Below, piece by piece: positions 16,676 to 26,835 of a stretch of DNA of 64,000 nucleotides. The notes below the pieces were generated by a model that was not told the DNA's origin, searched no databases, and worked only from the letters and a program-made list of their open reading frames with translations. The translations under genes were made by a program, and so were the position numbers. Location of the stretch: contig JAOXRS010000244.1 in assembly GCA_025800385.1 (NCBI GenBank), forward strand, positions 172,286 to 236,285, in the 5' to 3' direction. The DNA comes from Candidatus Albibeggiatoa sp. nov. NOAA (GTDB lineage: Bacteria; Pseudomonadota; Gammaproteobacteria; Beggiatoales; Beggiatoaceae). Each line of letters opens with the position of its first letter. Positions within the stretch are counted from its first letter, which is position 1.

Positions 16676-16999
16676 ATGGCCTTCATTGTCACAGATAACT
16701 GTATTTTATGTAAATATACCGATTGTGTTGAAGTCTGTCCTGTCGACTGTTTTCACGAAGGGCCTAACTTCTTAGTCATCGATCCTGAAGAATGTATTGA
16801 CTGTGCATTATGTGAGCCAGAATGTCCCGCTGAAGCCATTTTTGCAGAAGATGAATTGCCAACTGAATTTGAGCATTTTACTGAATTAAACCGTGAGTTA
16901 TCAGCAGAATGGCCCGTGATTGATGAACAAAAAGAGCAATTAGCAGAAGCCGATAAATGGGATGGAGTCCCAGGTAAGTTAAAGTATTTAGAACGTTAA
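16676..16999 (+). CDS. fdxA: 7Fe-8S ferredoxin (FdxA type)
   Basis: 107 residues. Cysteines C9, C12, C17, C21 and C25 in the first half and C40, C43, C46 and C50 in the second half match the Azotobacter ferredoxin I pattern, giving one 3Fe-4S and one 4Fe-4S cluster. The C-terminal extension ([17 protein letters not shown], then [13 protein letters not shown]) is typical of the family. It is an electron carrier; partners are not identifiable here. Single gene with a long downstream gap. Confidence 0.95.
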   Translation: MAFIVTDNCILCKYTDCVEVCPVDCFHEGPNFLVIDPEECIDCALCEPECPAEAIFAEDELPTEFEHFTELNRELSAEWPVIDEQKEQLAEADKWDGVPGKLKYLER

Positions 17000-17507
17000 G
17001 CTATTTTTTTATATTTCCCGATGTTCTATATAGTTTGAGCCTATGCGTTGTTCTAATGGCAGGTTAGTGCAACGTTGGCATATTTGGCTTTATCAATGTA
17101 TCAGTTTTTACTAATTATCTAATATTTAAATAACATCCAAGCATTTTATTCTATAGACTACATTTTAACTATTTCTCCAACCTTTAGTTTTTCACTGAAT
17201 GCCCTCACAAAGTAGCAAGGCATCAGCGATATATTTGGAAATTGACTGAGGTTAGAGAGCACGAGGTATTGAATACAATGCGCTTTAGTTCTGCATTTAA
17301 TCAGTCATAAAAATGATTGGAATAACCTTGATTTAGGTTTGTTTTTTCACTCATAACTAATCCTGTACAAGTATAGACTGGTGCAGGTAGAATTTAATTT
17401 GACCTTAGATTCGCTATCTTGGGTCTCACCGCATTGCTTTTTAGAATGGCGATGCCTGTGATTTACACTCGTTCCTTAACGGACTTTACAAGCATAGATA
17501 AAACACA
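17000..17507. other. 508-base intergenic region between fdxA and accD
   Basis: Both strands read poorly as protein. No tRNA or known RNA pattern, and no clear terminator after fdxA. It presumably contains the accD promoter and leader; a small RNA cannot be excluded by eye. Confidence 0.5.
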
Positions 17508-18431
17508 ATGAGCTGGTTTGAAAAATTATTACCAACCCGAATTCGTACCGATGGCAACAAAAGCCGTCATACCATGCCTGAAGGCTTATGGAGCAAATGC
17601 CCAGTCTGTCAGGTTGTATTATATAAAGCGGAATTAGAACGCCACGCTAATGTATGTCCAAAATGTGGGCATCATCTTCGAATTGGTGCAAGACTACGTT
17701 TAGAAAAGTTTTTAGACCCATTGCCTCGTGAAGAAATTGGCGCAGAGTTATCTCCTAAAGACTTTCTTAAATTCCGTGACAGTAAAAAATATAAAGATCG
17801 CTTAACCCAAGCACAAAAGTTAACTGATGAAAAAGATGGTTTAATTGCAATCAAAGGACAAATTTATGGTGTACCTGTGGTTGCATGTGCCTTTGAATTT
17901 AGCTTTTTAGGTGGTTCAATGGGTAGCGTGGTCGGCGAGCGTTTTGTACGTGCAGCTAAAGCAGCTATTGATGCAAAAGTACCACTTGTATGTTTTTCTG
18001 CCAGTGGTGGTGCTCGGATGCAAGAAGCTTTAACTTCATTGATGCAAATGGCTAAAACCAGTGCGGTGATTAATCGTTTGAATCAACAAGGTTTGCCTTT
18101 CATTTCAGTATTAACTGATCCAACCATGGGCGGTGTATCTGCTAGTTTAGCTATGTTGGGAGATGTGAATATTGCCGAACCGGGGGCATTAATCGGTTTT
18201 GCGGGCCCTCGCGTGATTGAACAAACCGTGCGCGAAACGTTGCCAGAAGGCTTCCAGCGCAGTGAGTTTTTATTACAACATGGCGCAATTGATATGATCG
18301 TGGATCGCCGTGAAATGGGTCAAAAAATTGCCTCATTGCTGGCGATGTTAATGAAAACCGACGCACCTGAAGCACCTGTGATGCTACTATCTCACCAAGA
18401 GGGTGAAGAAGCTGAAGCAGCACAAAGTTAA
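17508..18431 (+). CDS. accD: Acetyl-CoA carboxylase carboxyltransferase subunit beta
   Basis: 307 residues. The N-terminal zinc ribbon (CPVC ... CPKCGHH, about residues 27-50) is followed by the crotonase-like carboxyltransferase domain, with [38 protein letters not shown] and [20 protein letters not shown]. With AccA it transfers CO2 from biotin to acetyl-CoA to make malonyl-CoA for fatty acids. Single gene here; folC, which often follows, is absent. Confidence 0.97.
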   Translation: MSWFEKLLPTRIRTDGNKSRHTMPEGLWSKCPVCQVVLYKAELERHANVCPKCGHHLRIGARLRLEKFLDPLPREEIGAELSPKDFLKFRDSKKYKDRLTQAQKLTDEKDGLIAIKGQIYGVPVVACAFEFSFLGGSMGSVVGERFVRAAKAAIDAKVPLVCFSASGGARMQEALTSLMQMAKTSAVINRLNQQGLPFISVLTDPTMGGVSASLAMLGDVNIAEPGALIGFAGPRVIEQTVRETLPEGFQRSEFLLQHGAIDMIVDRREMGQKIASLLAMLMKTDAPEAPVMLLSHQEGEEAEAAQS

Positions 18432-18489
18432 ACAGTTATGATTAGGGCTGGCAATGGTTAAATCACTGTTAGTCCTAATCATATCGAAA

Positions 18490-19494
18490 CTACTGTTCGT
18501 AAAATTCTACTAGCTGTCCGCGATGATCTGAAGCACTATCAAATAAGAATGTGGTGTAAATGGGTTTATAAATTTGACTTACCCAAACATGATCGATGTC
18601 AAATAAGGGTAAATAACTTTTCCACGTACCGCGCCAACCGATTGTTTTCTCACCTGCTAACCAATAACCGTCACCCATTGTTGGATAATTGTCAAAACCT
18701 TGTGCACGACGGATGGAATTAAAATCACCTGCAATCACATCAATAGGCTCTTGTTTTTCATGTTGTTCGACTACAGTTTGGTAAGTGTCCTGTAAAAAAG
18801 GTGATCGCAATTGATCGTACTTACTTGCACCATCAACCACTAATAAGCGAAACGTCTTTTGTGGCATTTCAATGCGGATAATAAACCCGTTACCATTACG
18901 TGGATTGGAATAACGTTCACGTTCCATAGGATAAGGTGATAATACGCTAAACATCACAATACAGCGATTACAGGTTTGTGCTGGTTCAAAACTGATAATG
19001 CTCCAATCATCCCCAAGTTGTTCTGCTAACTGATGTAAGCGATTATCTTGAGGTGGTTCACTGAGCACAATAATATCAGGTTGTTGTTGCACAATTTTTT
19101 CTTGTAGTCCGTCCCAAGTATTTAAATGAGGTTGATTACTAAACGAATATTTACCACCCCATAAGGTATTCCAATGTAAAAGACGAATCGAGTGCTGATT
19201 ATCTGGAATAGGTTGAGGAAAGTGAACATGAAATGATTGATAAGTATGAATACTGGCCGCAATAAGGCCTATAACAGTGAGACTATAAGGTACAATCAAG
19301 CTTTTGCCGCGCCAACTGACATCCCATGCAACTGCCCATAAACCAAATGGTAATAATGGGATATACAAACATAAAGCCCAAAATACTGAAATATCTCGTA
19401 CCACTTCAGCAGCTAGGCCGAGCAAAAGTATAACCAGCGTTGATAAGGTGATTGACCAACGCAAAACTTGTTTTAATAATTTCATAACGTACAA
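18490..19494 (-). CDS. Endonuclease/exonuclease/phosphatase family membrane protein
   Basis: 334 residues. Three hydrophobic segments lie in the first 85 residues, then an EEP domain: LHWNTLWGG, DIIVLSEPP, VIAGDFNSI, DIDHVWVS and SDHRGQLVEF carry the Asn, Glu, Asp and His catalytic residues of the family. The layout resembles E. coli YafD and similar membrane-anchored EEP proteins whose substrate is unknown. ATG at 19485 is an alternative start. It is divergent from pcnB, with about 95 bases between. Confidence 0.85.
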   Translation of the reverse strand: MYVMKLLKQVLRWSITLSTLVILLLGLAAEVVRDISVFWALCLYIPLLPFGLWAVAWDVSWRGKSLIVPYSLTVIGLIAASIHTYQSFHVHFPQPIPDNQHSIRLLHWNTLWGGKYSFSNQPHLNTWDGLQEKIVQQQPDIIVLSEPPQDNRLHQLAEQLGDDWSIISFEPAQTCNRCIVMFSVLSPYPMERERYSNPRNGNGFIIRIEMPQKTFRLLVVDGASKYDQLRSPFLQDTYQTVVEQHEKQEPIDVIAGDFNSIRRAQGFDNYPTMGDGYWLAGEKTIGWRGTWKSYLPLFDIDHVWVSQIYKPIYTTFLFDSASDHRGQLVEFYEQ

Positions 19495-19591
19495 TATTCA
19501 GTTTGCAGCGATTTTCCAATGTGGGGCACGCTTAGGACTATAATTTGCTGTATGATATACAAGATTTTAAGAATAAACATCAAGGAATGTG

Positions 19592-21001
19592 ATGGCAGTT
19601 TACAGAAAACTTATTGAAGGCATAAAAAAAATTCTTACGCCTGCCAAACGAGCCGAAACAACCCAAACCGAATCCACACTAACACCTCAGAATAGTGCGC
19701 AATCCCATGCTGCTCAAAGAATTCCCCGTGATGAACATACCGTTTCACGTAAACTGATTAGTAAAAGTGCATTAAAAGTATTGTACAAACTGAATCAAGC
19801 AGGTTACGAAGCCTATTTAGTGGGTGGTTGTGTGCGTGATATTTTGTTAGAAAAAAAGCCCAAAGATTTTGACGTTGTCACTAATGCGCATCCTGATGAA
19901 GTTAAAGAGCTGTTTCGTAATTGTCGTTTAGTTGGTCGACGCTTTGTACTTGCACATATTCACTTCGGTAAGGAAATTATTGAAGTCGCGACATTTCGTG
20001 CGCAACATGACGCTAAAAAAGGTGAAGGTGTCACTGTTGATGGCCGCATTGTGCGTGATAATGTGTATGGCACATTGAATGATGATATTTGGCGGCGCGA
20101 TTTCACAGCCAACTCTTTATATTACGACATCAGTGATTTTAGTATTATCGATTACGCTGATGGATTGAAAGATATTAATGACGGTGTATTACGTTTGATT
20201 GGCGATCCGATTCAACGTTATCAAGAAGACCCCGTGCGGATGTTACGTGCAGCGCGGTTTGCAGCTAAATTGGGTTTTGACATCGCACCACAAACTGAAG
20301 CCCCGATTGAACAACTGGGACATTTATTAAAAGGCATTCCGCCTGCGCGTTTGTATGAAGAAGTCTTAAAGTTATTTTTAACAGGACATGCGTTACAGTC
20401 ATTTGAACAATTGCAGCGTTTCCATTTATTTGAGCATTTATTCCCACAAACCGATGCCTATTTAGATGATACGTTTGCCCAAGATTTGATTCGACAAGTT
20501 TTACAAAACACCGATGCACGTATTGCTGAGCAAAAAGCGGTCACGCCTGCATTTCTATTTATGAGCCTGTTGTGGCCACCGATGCTGCCGCATATTAATG
20601 AGTTACGTGAGCAAGGTGTCACAGAACAAGATAGTATTATTGGCGCGGGTCAAACCGTATTACAAATTCAAGCCAAACATGTGTTTATTCCTAAGCGCAT
20701 TGTCAGTATTATGCAAGAAATTTGGTTGTTACAACCCCGTTTAACCCGTCGTAAAGACAAGCGTTGTTTTGGTGTGTTAGAACATGGGCGTTTCCGAGCG
20801 GCTTATGATTTCCTTGTATTGCGTGCGGCAGCAGGTGAAGAAGGCATTCAAGAATCCGTTGATTGGTGGGATACGTTCCAGCAAACCGAACAACATAAGC
20901 GTCATGAACTCGTGCAGCGTTCTCCAAGACGGCCACGTAAGCGTAACAACAGAAGACGCAAAAAAACTGCAAACTCTCCCGTAAATAATGAAAATGAGTA
21001 A
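19592..21001 (+). CDS. pcnB: Poly(A) polymerase I
   Basis: 469 residues. [26 protein letters not shown] is the class II nucleotidyltransferase core (split here by its GG and DxD motifs), with [13 protein letters not shown] and [18 protein letters not shown] following. The extended C-terminus ends in an arginine-rich tail ([16 protein letters not shown]), typical of PcnB and not of CCA-adding enzymes. It adds 3' A-tails to RNA to promote decay. I chose the ATG at 19592 over GTG at 19589 because AGGA (19583-19586) is well spaced for it. hisB follows with 7 bases between. Confidence 0.94.
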   Translation: MAVYRKLIEGIKKILTPAKRAETTQTESTLTPQNSAQSHAAQRIPRDEHTVSRKLISKSALKVLYKLNQAGYEAYLVGGCVRDILLEKKPKDFDVVTNAHPDEVKELFRNCRLVGRRFVLAHIHFGKEIIEVATFRAQHDAKKGEGVTVDGRIVRDNVYGTLNDDIWRRDFTANSLYYDISDFSIIDYADGLKDINDGVLRLIGDPIQRYQEDPVRMLRAARFAAKLGFDIAPQTEAPIEQLGHLLKGIPPARLYEEVLKLFLTGHALQSFEQLQRFHLFEHLFPQTDAYLDDTFAQDLIRQVLQNTDARIAEQKAVTPAFLFMSLLWPPMLPHINELREQGVTEQDSIIGAGQTVLQIQAKHVFIPKRIVSIMQEIWLLQPRLTRRKDKRCFGVLEHGRFRAAYDFLVLRAAAGEEGIQESVDWWDTFQQTEQHKRHELVQRSPRRPRKRNNRRRKKTANSPVNNENE

Positions 21002-21008
21002 TCAACAA

Positions 21009-21602
21009 ATGACTGAGCGTTGTGCCAGCGTTAAGCGAGATACCTTAGAAACCCAAATCAGTGTCAGTATTAATTTAGACGGCACTGGCAAAGCCCAATT
21101 TAATACAGGTGTGCCTTTTTTAGATCACATGCTAGATCAAATTGCCCGACATGGTTTGATGGATTTAGAGATTGAGGCAAAAGGCGATTTACATATCGAT
21201 GCCCACCATACGGTTGAAGACATCGGCATTACTTTGGGTCAAGCATTCAAGCAGGCTTTAGGTGATAAAAAAGGCATTCGTCGTTATGGTCATGCCTATG
21301 TACCATTGGATGAAGCCTTATCACGGGTGGTGCTCGATTGTTCTGGCCGTCCGGGGATTGAATATCATGTTAAATTTCCAACTGAGAAAATTGGAGATTT
21401 TGATAACGAATTGTTTCACGAGTTTTTCCAAGGGTTTGTGAATCACGCATTGGTCAGTTTGCACATTGACAACTTACGCGGTAAAAATAGTCACCATATT
21501 ATTGAAACCATATTTAAAGCATTTGGTCGCGCCTTACGCATGGCGGTTGAACCAGATAGCCGTATGCAAAACATGATGCCATCGACAAAGGGAAGTTTGT
21601 AA
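21009..21602 (+). CDS. hisB: Imidazoleglycerol-phosphate dehydratase
   Basis: 197 residues from the ATG at 21009, which gives [17 protein letters not shown], the usual family start; in-frame ATGs at 20988 and 20994 overlap pcnB and are less likely. [42 protein letters not shown] and [16 protein letters not shown] supply the di-manganese His/Glu ligands. It is a monofunctional dehydratase without the N-terminal phosphatase of E. coli HisB. The stop overlaps the hisH ATG by one base (TAATG). Confidence 0.97.
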   Translation: MTERCASVKRDTLETQISVSINLDGTGKAQFNTGVPFLDHMLDQIARHGLMDLEIEAKGDLHIDAHHTVEDIGITLGQAFKQALGDKKGIRRYGHAYVPLDEALSRVVLDCSGRPGIEYHVKFPTEKIGDFDNELFHEFFQGFVNHALVSLHIDNLRGKNSHHIIETIFKAFGRALRMAVEPDSRMQNMMPSTKGSL

Positions 21603-22240
21603 TGAAAAAGGTTGTTGTGATTGATTATGGTATGAGTAATTTACGCTCAGTCAGCAAAGCCTTAGAACATGTTGCAAATGATGCTTGGCAAGTACAAGTC
21701 AGCCGTCAAGCCGAAGAAATTTTACAAGCTGATAAAGTGGTATTTCCGGGGCAAGGCGCGATGGGTAACTGTATGCAGTTATTGCATGAAACCCATTTGT
21801 ACGATGTGATTAAACAAGCGATGGTTGAAAAGCCGTTTTTAGGAATTTGTTTAGGTTTACAAACCTTGTTAACGTCGAGTGAAGAGAATGGCGGTACGCA
21901 AGGTTTTAATGTGATTCAGGGTTCAGTGACCCATTTCCCAACACCGTTAGTTGATAGCTCGACTCAGGAAAAATTAAAAATTCCTCAAATGGGCTGGAAT
22001 CAAGTCAAACAAACTCAAGACCATCCTTTATGGCAAGGGATTGAAGACAATAGCCGTTTTTATTTTGTACACAGTTATTACGTCGACACTCAAGATCAAG
22101 CCCATATTGCGGGTCAAACCAATTACGGTATTGATTACACATCAGTGATTGCCAAAGACAATTTGTTTGCGGTGCAATTCCACCCCGAGAAAAGTCAGCA
22201 CGCAGGTCTGAAATTGTTGGAAAACTTTTTGACTTGGTAG
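21602..22240 (+). CDS. hisH: Imidazole glycerol phosphate synthase, glutamine amidotransferase subunit
   Basis: 212 residues, class I glutaminase: VIDYGMSNLRSVSKAL at the start, nucleophile Cys in GICLGLQTLL, and the His-Glu of the triad in FHPEKSQHAG. It feeds ammonia to HisF. It is coupled to hisB by a one-base overlap, but hisA and hisF do not follow; gspK comes next after 188 bases. Confidence 0.97.
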   Translation: MKKVVVIDYGMSNLRSVSKALEHVANDAWQVQVSRQAEEILQADKVVFPGQGAMGNCMQLLHETHLYDVIKQAMVEKPFLGICLGLQTLLTSSEENGGTQGFNVIQGSVTHFPTPLVDSSTQEKLKIPQMGWNQVKQTQDHPLWQGIEDNSRFYFVHSYYVDTQDQAHIAGQTNYGIDYTSVIAKDNLFAVQFHPEKSQHAGLKLLENFLTW

Positions 22241-22428
22241 ATTGAAGAAGTTGCAAGAATTGCCTATTAATTGGTTATTCTTGTGACTCAATTTAACCTA
22301 TTTTCCTATTTCTAATAAAATACCCATCCAACCTTTTGACTGAAAATACATTTTACTAATATTCAATAATACGTCAAACTGATATAAAAAGCTCACGTTA
22401 CAATCTCTCTATCGGCAAACGGCATATC

Positions 22429-23349
22429 ATGCTCAACACATCAAAACAATCTGGTGTCGCACTGATTACGGCTTTATTAATTGTGGCCATTGCAACAGTG
22501 ACTGCGGTGACCATGACTTCACGCCAGCAGCTTGATATTCAACGCACCAGTAATTTACTCAACCACGATCAAGCTTATTTGTATTTACTCGGTGCAGAGG
22601 ATTGGGCTCAGCAAATTTTATTACAAGATGTGCAGCGAACGCATAAGGATAGTGCAGATGAAATGTGGGCGATGCAATTACCACCTTTGCCTATTTTAGG
22701 GGGCACAGTTCAAGGTCAGTTATATGATTTGCATCGTTGTTTTAATTTAAATAATTTAGTCCAAACCAGTGGCGAAGTCAGCAAAATCCATCAACAATAT
22801 TTTGAGCGGCTGTTAAAACTGCTTGATATAACACCAGATATTACACAGCAAATTATTGACTGGATTGATAAAAACAAAGAAATCACCTTACCCAGTGGTG
22901 CAGAAGATAACGCTTATTTAGCATTGACACCGAAAGCCTATCGCACAGCAAATCAGTTACTGATTCATCGTAGTGAGTTGCGTTTATTAACAGGCGTAGA
23001 TAAAAAAATCTATACGCAATTAGCTCCATATGTTTGTGCTTTACCCACGAAAACCCGTATTAATGTTAATTTTGCACCGCTAGAGCTGTTACTCAGCTTA
23101 CATGAAGGATTAAACCCTGAAGATGCACAGTTGTTAATCGAGCAGAGAGAAAAAGACGCTTTTGATTCAGTGCAAGAATTTTTACGCCAGAAGGCTTTTG
23201 CAGGTTTAGAAATCGATGCTAAATTATTAACAGTGAAAAGTGAGTATTTTGGTTTTCTAGGTAAAGCAGAAATTGGTGATGGTATTGCTACGATCCATAG
23301 TATTTTTCAGCGCAAAAAAGATGCAATTAAAACTATTCTGAGGTACTAA
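22429..23349 (+). CDS. gspK: Type II secretion minor pseudopilin GspK
   Basis: 306 residues. The N-terminus has a prepilin peptidase site (KQSG|VALITALLIVAIATV) with Gly at -1 and no Glu at +5, a GspK trait. The helix-hairpin-helix-like SAM-type region (FNLNNLV ... LKLLDITPDITQQIIDWID) and RINVNFAPLELLLSL match the family. GspK caps the pseudopilus tip with GspI and GspJ. No other gsp genes are adjacent, so the system is probably encoded elsewhere or upstream-separated. Confidence 0.88.
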   Translation: MLNTSKQSGVALITALLIVAIATVTAVTMTSRQQLDIQRTSNLLNHDQAYLYLLGAEDWAQQILLQDVQRTHKDSADEMWAMQLPPLPILGGTVQGQLYDLHRCFNLNNLVQTSGEVSKIHQQYFERLLKLLDITPDITQQIIDWIDKNKEITLPSGAEDNAYLALTPKAYRTANQLLIHRSELRLLTGVDKKIYTQLAPYVCALPTKTRINVNFAPLELLLSLHEGLNPEDAQLLIEQREKDAFDSVQEFLRQKAFAGLEIDAKLLTVKSEYFGFLGKAEIGDGIATIHSIFQRKKDAIKTILRY

Positions 23350-23450
23350 TACAAAATACCATTATCTAACTCAAACTTAGAACTATCTATTTAAATGCCA
23401 ATTTTTGCACTATAATGAATACAAATAGCTAATAAAATAGATTTAAGTGT

Positions 23451-24734
23451 ATGATTATTGACTTTACTATATCTAATTTTCGTTCCATCAAAGATGAGCA
23501 AACATTCAGTCTTTATGCTGAAAATGTAGGCTCATATCTTACTGAAAATGTTTGTTATCCAGCAAATGATAAAATTGGTGTGCTAAAGTCAGCGGGCATT
23601 TATGGTGCAAATGCATCTGGTAAGTCAAATTTATTACGAGCATTTCAAGAACTATCTTTGCTTGTATCTAATTCTAGTGACTTAAAAGAATATGATGCAA
23701 TTGCACATGAACCTTTTTTATTATCAGAAGATACAAAGTCACGACCAACTTTTTTTGAAATAGAATTTATACTTTTTGGGCTTCGTTATAAATATACAGT
23801 CTCTTTTACTCGTAAATTAATTGAACAAGAATCATTAATTTTTTATCCTTCTTCTCAACCAGCAACTATCTTTAAAAGAGTCAAAAATGATACATGGGAT
23901 ACAATTAAGTTTGGTAGTTTATATAAGGGTGGAAAAAAACGATTTCCTCTGTTTGTAAATAATTTATATTTATCCAAAGCAGGTAATAGTGCTGATGCAC
24001 CTAAAATGATTCGTGATGTTTATAATTATTTTAGAAACAAATTGTCATATATTGCTACAAATGAACACCTTTTTGAATGGGAAGATTTTTTTATTAATTC
24101 AGAGTTAAAAGAAAAAATAAGTAAGTTACTATTTTCCGTTGATACAGGCATTTCAAAAGTTTCAATAATAGCAAAGACTCTCAATGATATTGAGTTACCC
24201 GATGATATACCAGAAGATATTAGTACCGCCGTCTTGGGGTATGACATTGCGTTTTCTCATAGCACAGACTCTGGTAATGCAGTATCTTTTGATATAGAAA
24301 AAGAGTCAGAAGGTACTCAGAAATTGTTTAGGCTTGCTCCATGGTTTTTATTTGCTCTTGATAACGGTGGTGTGATTGTTATTGATGAGTTGGATAGTAG
24401 TATGCACCCCTTTATGGCAGAATTAATTATTAAATTATTCAATGATCCACGAGTGAATAAAGGCAATGCACAACTGATTTTTTCAACCCATAACATTAAC
24501 TTAATGTCACCTGAATTGCTACGTCGAGATCAAATTTGGTTTACTGAAAAAAATGATGGTGCAACAACATGTTATTCATTAGATGATTTTGATAAGAAAA
24601 AAGTAAAACCACAAAGCCCATTTAACTTATGGTATGCCGAAGGTCGGTTTGGTGCAGTACCAGCTATTGATTATGAAGGAGTCGTTGCACTTTTTGAGCA
24701 TAAGGAGCAACACGATGCCCAAAAAGCGCAATAA
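23451..24734 (+). CDS. AAA ATPase, RloA-like (first gene of a probable defence pair)
   Basis: 427 residues. Walker A G52-ANASGKS-N60 follows a short FTISNFRSIKDEQTFSL strand pair typical of AAA_15/OLD-like SMC-type ATPases. The signature-like EGTQKLFRLAPWF lies at about 285-297, Walker B VIVIDELDSSMHP has D312-E313, and FSTHNINLM follows. This is the RloA architecture. It overlaps the RloB-type gene by 20 bases. A TATAAT box (23411-23416) lies 35 bases upstream. The pair is visibly more AT-rich than pcnB-hisBH and sits between housekeeping genes, suggesting transfer. Likely role: ATPase sensor or regulator of an anti-phage toxin; this is inferred. Confidence 0.85.
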   Translation: MIIDFTISNFRSIKDEQTFSLYAENVGSYLTENVCYPANDKIGVLKSAGIYGANASGKSNLLRAFQELSLLVSNSSDLKEYDAIAHEPFLLSEDTKSRPTFFEIEFILFGLRYKYTVSFTRKLIEQESLIFYPSSQPATIFKRVKNDTWDTIKFGSLYKGGKKRFPLFVNNLYLSKAGNSADAPKMIRDVYNYFRNKLSYIATNEHLFEWEDFFINSELKEKISKLLFSVDTGISKVSIIAKTLNDIELPDDIPEDISTAVLGYDIAFSHSTDSGNAVSFDIEKESEGTQKLFRLAPWFLFALDNGGVIVIDELDSSMHPFMAELIIKLFNDPRVNKGNAQLIFSTHNINLMSPELLRRDQIWFTEKNDGATTCYSLDDFDKKKVKPQSPFNLWYAEGRFGAVPAIDYEGVVALFEHKEQHDAQKAQ

Positions 24735-25374
24735 AGTAAAACGAAATCTAAAGCCCGTATTACATATCTATTGTGAAGGTGAAAAAACTGAACCTAATTA
24801 TATTTCTGGTTATATCAATCAAAAATTTCCAACCAATAGACGTTTACAAGTCATAAAAGTTGAACCAACTAAAAAGAATACCCCAAAACAACTTGTGGAT
24901 GAAGCGATTAAAAAAGATAAAGATTGTCCAGCAGATGATATTTTTTGGGTGGTATATGACCGTGAAAGTGAACAGAAATATAAGCAACCTATACATAAGG
25001 AAGCTTATAACAAAGCTCAAAAACATGGTATAAACATCGCTTTATCTAATGTCTGTTTTGAGGTTTGGCTACTATTACATTTTCAATCAAGTGTTGCGCA
25101 TTATCATAGTGATGATGATTTAAGAAAAAATAGCTCTTTGCGCCAAGAATTTAAAAAAAGAGGGCTTAAAGACTATGAAAAGGGTAACCCAAATATTTTT
25201 CATATCATCTCAAGCAATATTGACAATGCACGCCAGAGAGCAAAAAAGTTAAATCAAAATACAATCAATAGTGCAGATGTGTCGTGGACAAAGCCTTATC
25301 AATTAAACCCTTATACTGATATGTACAAATTACTTGATGCTATTGATGAGTTTGGCGAACAATATATTTCTTAA
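24715..25374 (+). CDS. RloB family protein (probable effector of the pair)
   Basis: 219 residues from the ATG at 24715 inside the end of the ATPase gene. LHIYCEGEKTEPNYI (E21, E23, E26), FWVVYDRESE (D82, E84) and SNVCFEVWLLLHF are the RloB family signatures. The Glu-then-DxE arrangement is like a TOPRIM metal site, which suggests a nuclease, but that is inference. RloA/RloB were named as restriction-linked genes in Campylobacter type I loci. To my knowledge the lactococcal AbiL system also pairs an ATPase with a RloB-domain protein. An upstream in-frame start at 24634 would lie inside the ATPase gene and is not needed. Confidence 0.85.
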   Translation: MPKKRNKVKRNLKPVLHIYCEGEKTEPNYISGYINQKFPTNRRLQVIKVEPTKKNTPKQLVDEAIKKDKDCPADDIFWVVYDRESEQKYKQPIHKEAYNKAQKHGINIALSNVCFEVWLLLHFQSSVAHYHSDDDLRKNSSLRQEFKKRGLKDYEKGNPNIFHIISSNIDNARQRAKKLNQNTINSADVSWTKPYQLNPYTDMYKLLDAIDEFGEQYIS

Positions 25375-25401
25375 AACTTACTTTAAAAATCTATTTACAT
25401 A

Positions 25402-25602
25402 ATGTTAAACCCCGAATTTTGGCCAGTATTGTTATCTGCAATTGCACTGGTTTTCGTCATAGAAGGTATAATGCCTTTTCTTAGTCCGACAACATGGCGG
25501 CGAACCCTGATTTCTATCACAGAAATGGAAGATGGCAGCCTGCGTATAATGGGCTTCCTCAGTATGATTTTTGGAATTTTGCTTTTATATTTGGTGCGTT
25601 AA
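25402..25602 (+). CDS. DUF2065 family small membrane protein
   Basis: 66 residues, two membrane segments (about 6-27 and 46-64) joined by PFLSPTTWRRTLISI, the DUF2065 (YjeT) signature. The function is unknown. In gammaproteobacteria it often sits next to hflC, hisZ or purA. Its stop overlaps the hisZ start by one base (TAATG), so the two are coupled. It lies 27 bases after the RloB gene. Confidence 0.9.
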   Translation: MLNPEFWPVLLSAIALVFVIEGIMPFLSPTTWRRTLISITEMEDGSLRIMGFLSMIFGILLLYLVR

Positions 25603-26771
25603 TGAATTATCAAGACCGTTGGTTACTCCCTGCTGGAATCACTGAAATACTTCCTTATGATGCGGCTAAATTGGAACAACATCGTCGTCAAATCTTAGAT
25701 TTTTTCAAGACTTGGGGCTATGAGTTGGTTATTCCACCCATGATTGAATATGTTGAGTCATTATTGGTTGATACAGGTCGCAATTTAGATTTACAAACCT
25801 TTAAATTAACCGACCAATTAACAGGGCGTATGATGGGTGTGCGTGCTGATATGACCCCTCAAGTAGCGAGAATTGATGCGCATCATTTAAAAAGAGACAC
25901 CCCAAGCCGTTTATGTTATCTCGGCGCGGTATTACACACACGTCCAAATAGTTTTGCAGGCTCTCGTGCGCCTATCCAAGTCGGTGCAGAGCTTTACGGT
26001 TACGAAGATGTGGCCAGCGATGCAGAAATTTTGTCATTGATGTTAGAAACGTTACGTTTAGTGGATATTCATGATTTTCACGTTGATGTGGGTCATGTGC
26101 AAATTTATCAATCATTACGTGAAGCAGCGAACTTGGATCAAGATCAACAAAATCAATTAACCAAAGCGGTTAAACGCAAAGCACAAGCAGAAATTAAGCA
26201 ATTATTGACTGAATGGAATGTCGATGCTGATTTGCAAACAATGTTGGTTGAATTGGTTGAATTAAATGGCGATCAATCTGTATTAGAAGAAGCGCGGAAA
26301 GTATTGGCAAAAGCCCCTCAAGCAGTTCATACGGCATTAGATGATTTAAACCGTTTACGTGAGCAATTGCCAGAAGAAACGTTACATTTTGACTTGGCGG
26401 AAGCACGCGGCTATAGCTATCACACAGGGATTGTGTTTGCGGCTTACGTGGCTAAACATGGTGATGCCATTGCCAAAGGTGGCCGTTATGATAATTTAGG
26501 CAAAGCATTTGGTAAAGATCGTCCTGCAACAGGTTTTAGTACTAATTTAGCGACTTTAGCCAGTCTTGCATCATTTGAAGAGCCATTTATTAATAAATAT
26601 TTTGCACCAGCCAGTCAAGACCCTGCTTTAAAACGTGAAATTAAAATATTACGTTCTGCAGGTGAAATTGTCATGACTGAATTACCTAATCAACAAGGTG
26701 ATGCAAAAGCATTGGGTTGTACTCATACATTCCAATTAATAGATGGTCAATGGTCTATTGTGCCGTTGTAA
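25602..26771 (+). CDS. hisZ: ATP phosphoribosyltransferase regulatory subunit
   Basis: 389 residues. HisZ is a catalytically dead class II aminoacyl-tRNA synthetase-like protein that activates short-form HisG. The sequence WLLPAGITEILPYDAAKLE, DQLTGRMMGVRADMTPQVAR and ARGYSYHTGIVFAAY is diagnostic. A separate real hisS is at 43326-44612, so this is not histidyl-tRNA synthetase. The frame extends upstream to 25494 inside the DUF2065 gene; the ATG at 25602 gives the family start MNYQDRWLLP. The gene implies a short hisG elsewhere. Confidence 0.96.
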   Translation: MNYQDRWLLPAGITEILPYDAAKLEQHRRQILDFFKTWGYELVIPPMIEYVESLLVDTGRNLDLQTFKLTDQLTGRMMGVRADMTPQVARIDAHHLKRDTPSRLCYLGAVLHTRPNSFAGSRAPIQVGAELYGYEDVASDAEILSLMLETLRLVDIHDFHVDVGHVQIYQSLREAANLDQDQQNQLTKAVKRKAQAEIKQLLTEWNVDADLQTMLVELVELNGDQSVLEEARKVLAKAPQAVHTALDDLNRLREQLPEETLHFDLAEARGYSYHTGIVFAAYVAKHGDAIAKGGRYDNLGKAFGKDRPATGFSTNLATLASLASFEEPFINKYFAPASQDPALKREIKILRSAGEIVMTELPNQQGDAKALGCTHTFQLIDGQWSIVPL

Positions 26772-26793
26772 TCAAACTATTCTAAAATAATCC

Positions 26794-26830
26794 GTGCAAG
26801 AGCAATACATCACCTGTGCTACTCTTGCAC
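26794..26830. terminator. Bidirectional terminator-like hairpin between hisZ and RND gene
   Basis: A perfect 9-base inverted repeat (GTGCAAGAG at 26794-26802 and CTCTTGCAC at 26822-26830) lies between convergent genes. There is no long T-tract on either side, so it may act as a processing or stabilising hairpin. Confidence 0.5.
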
Positions 26831-26835
26831 TGTCA

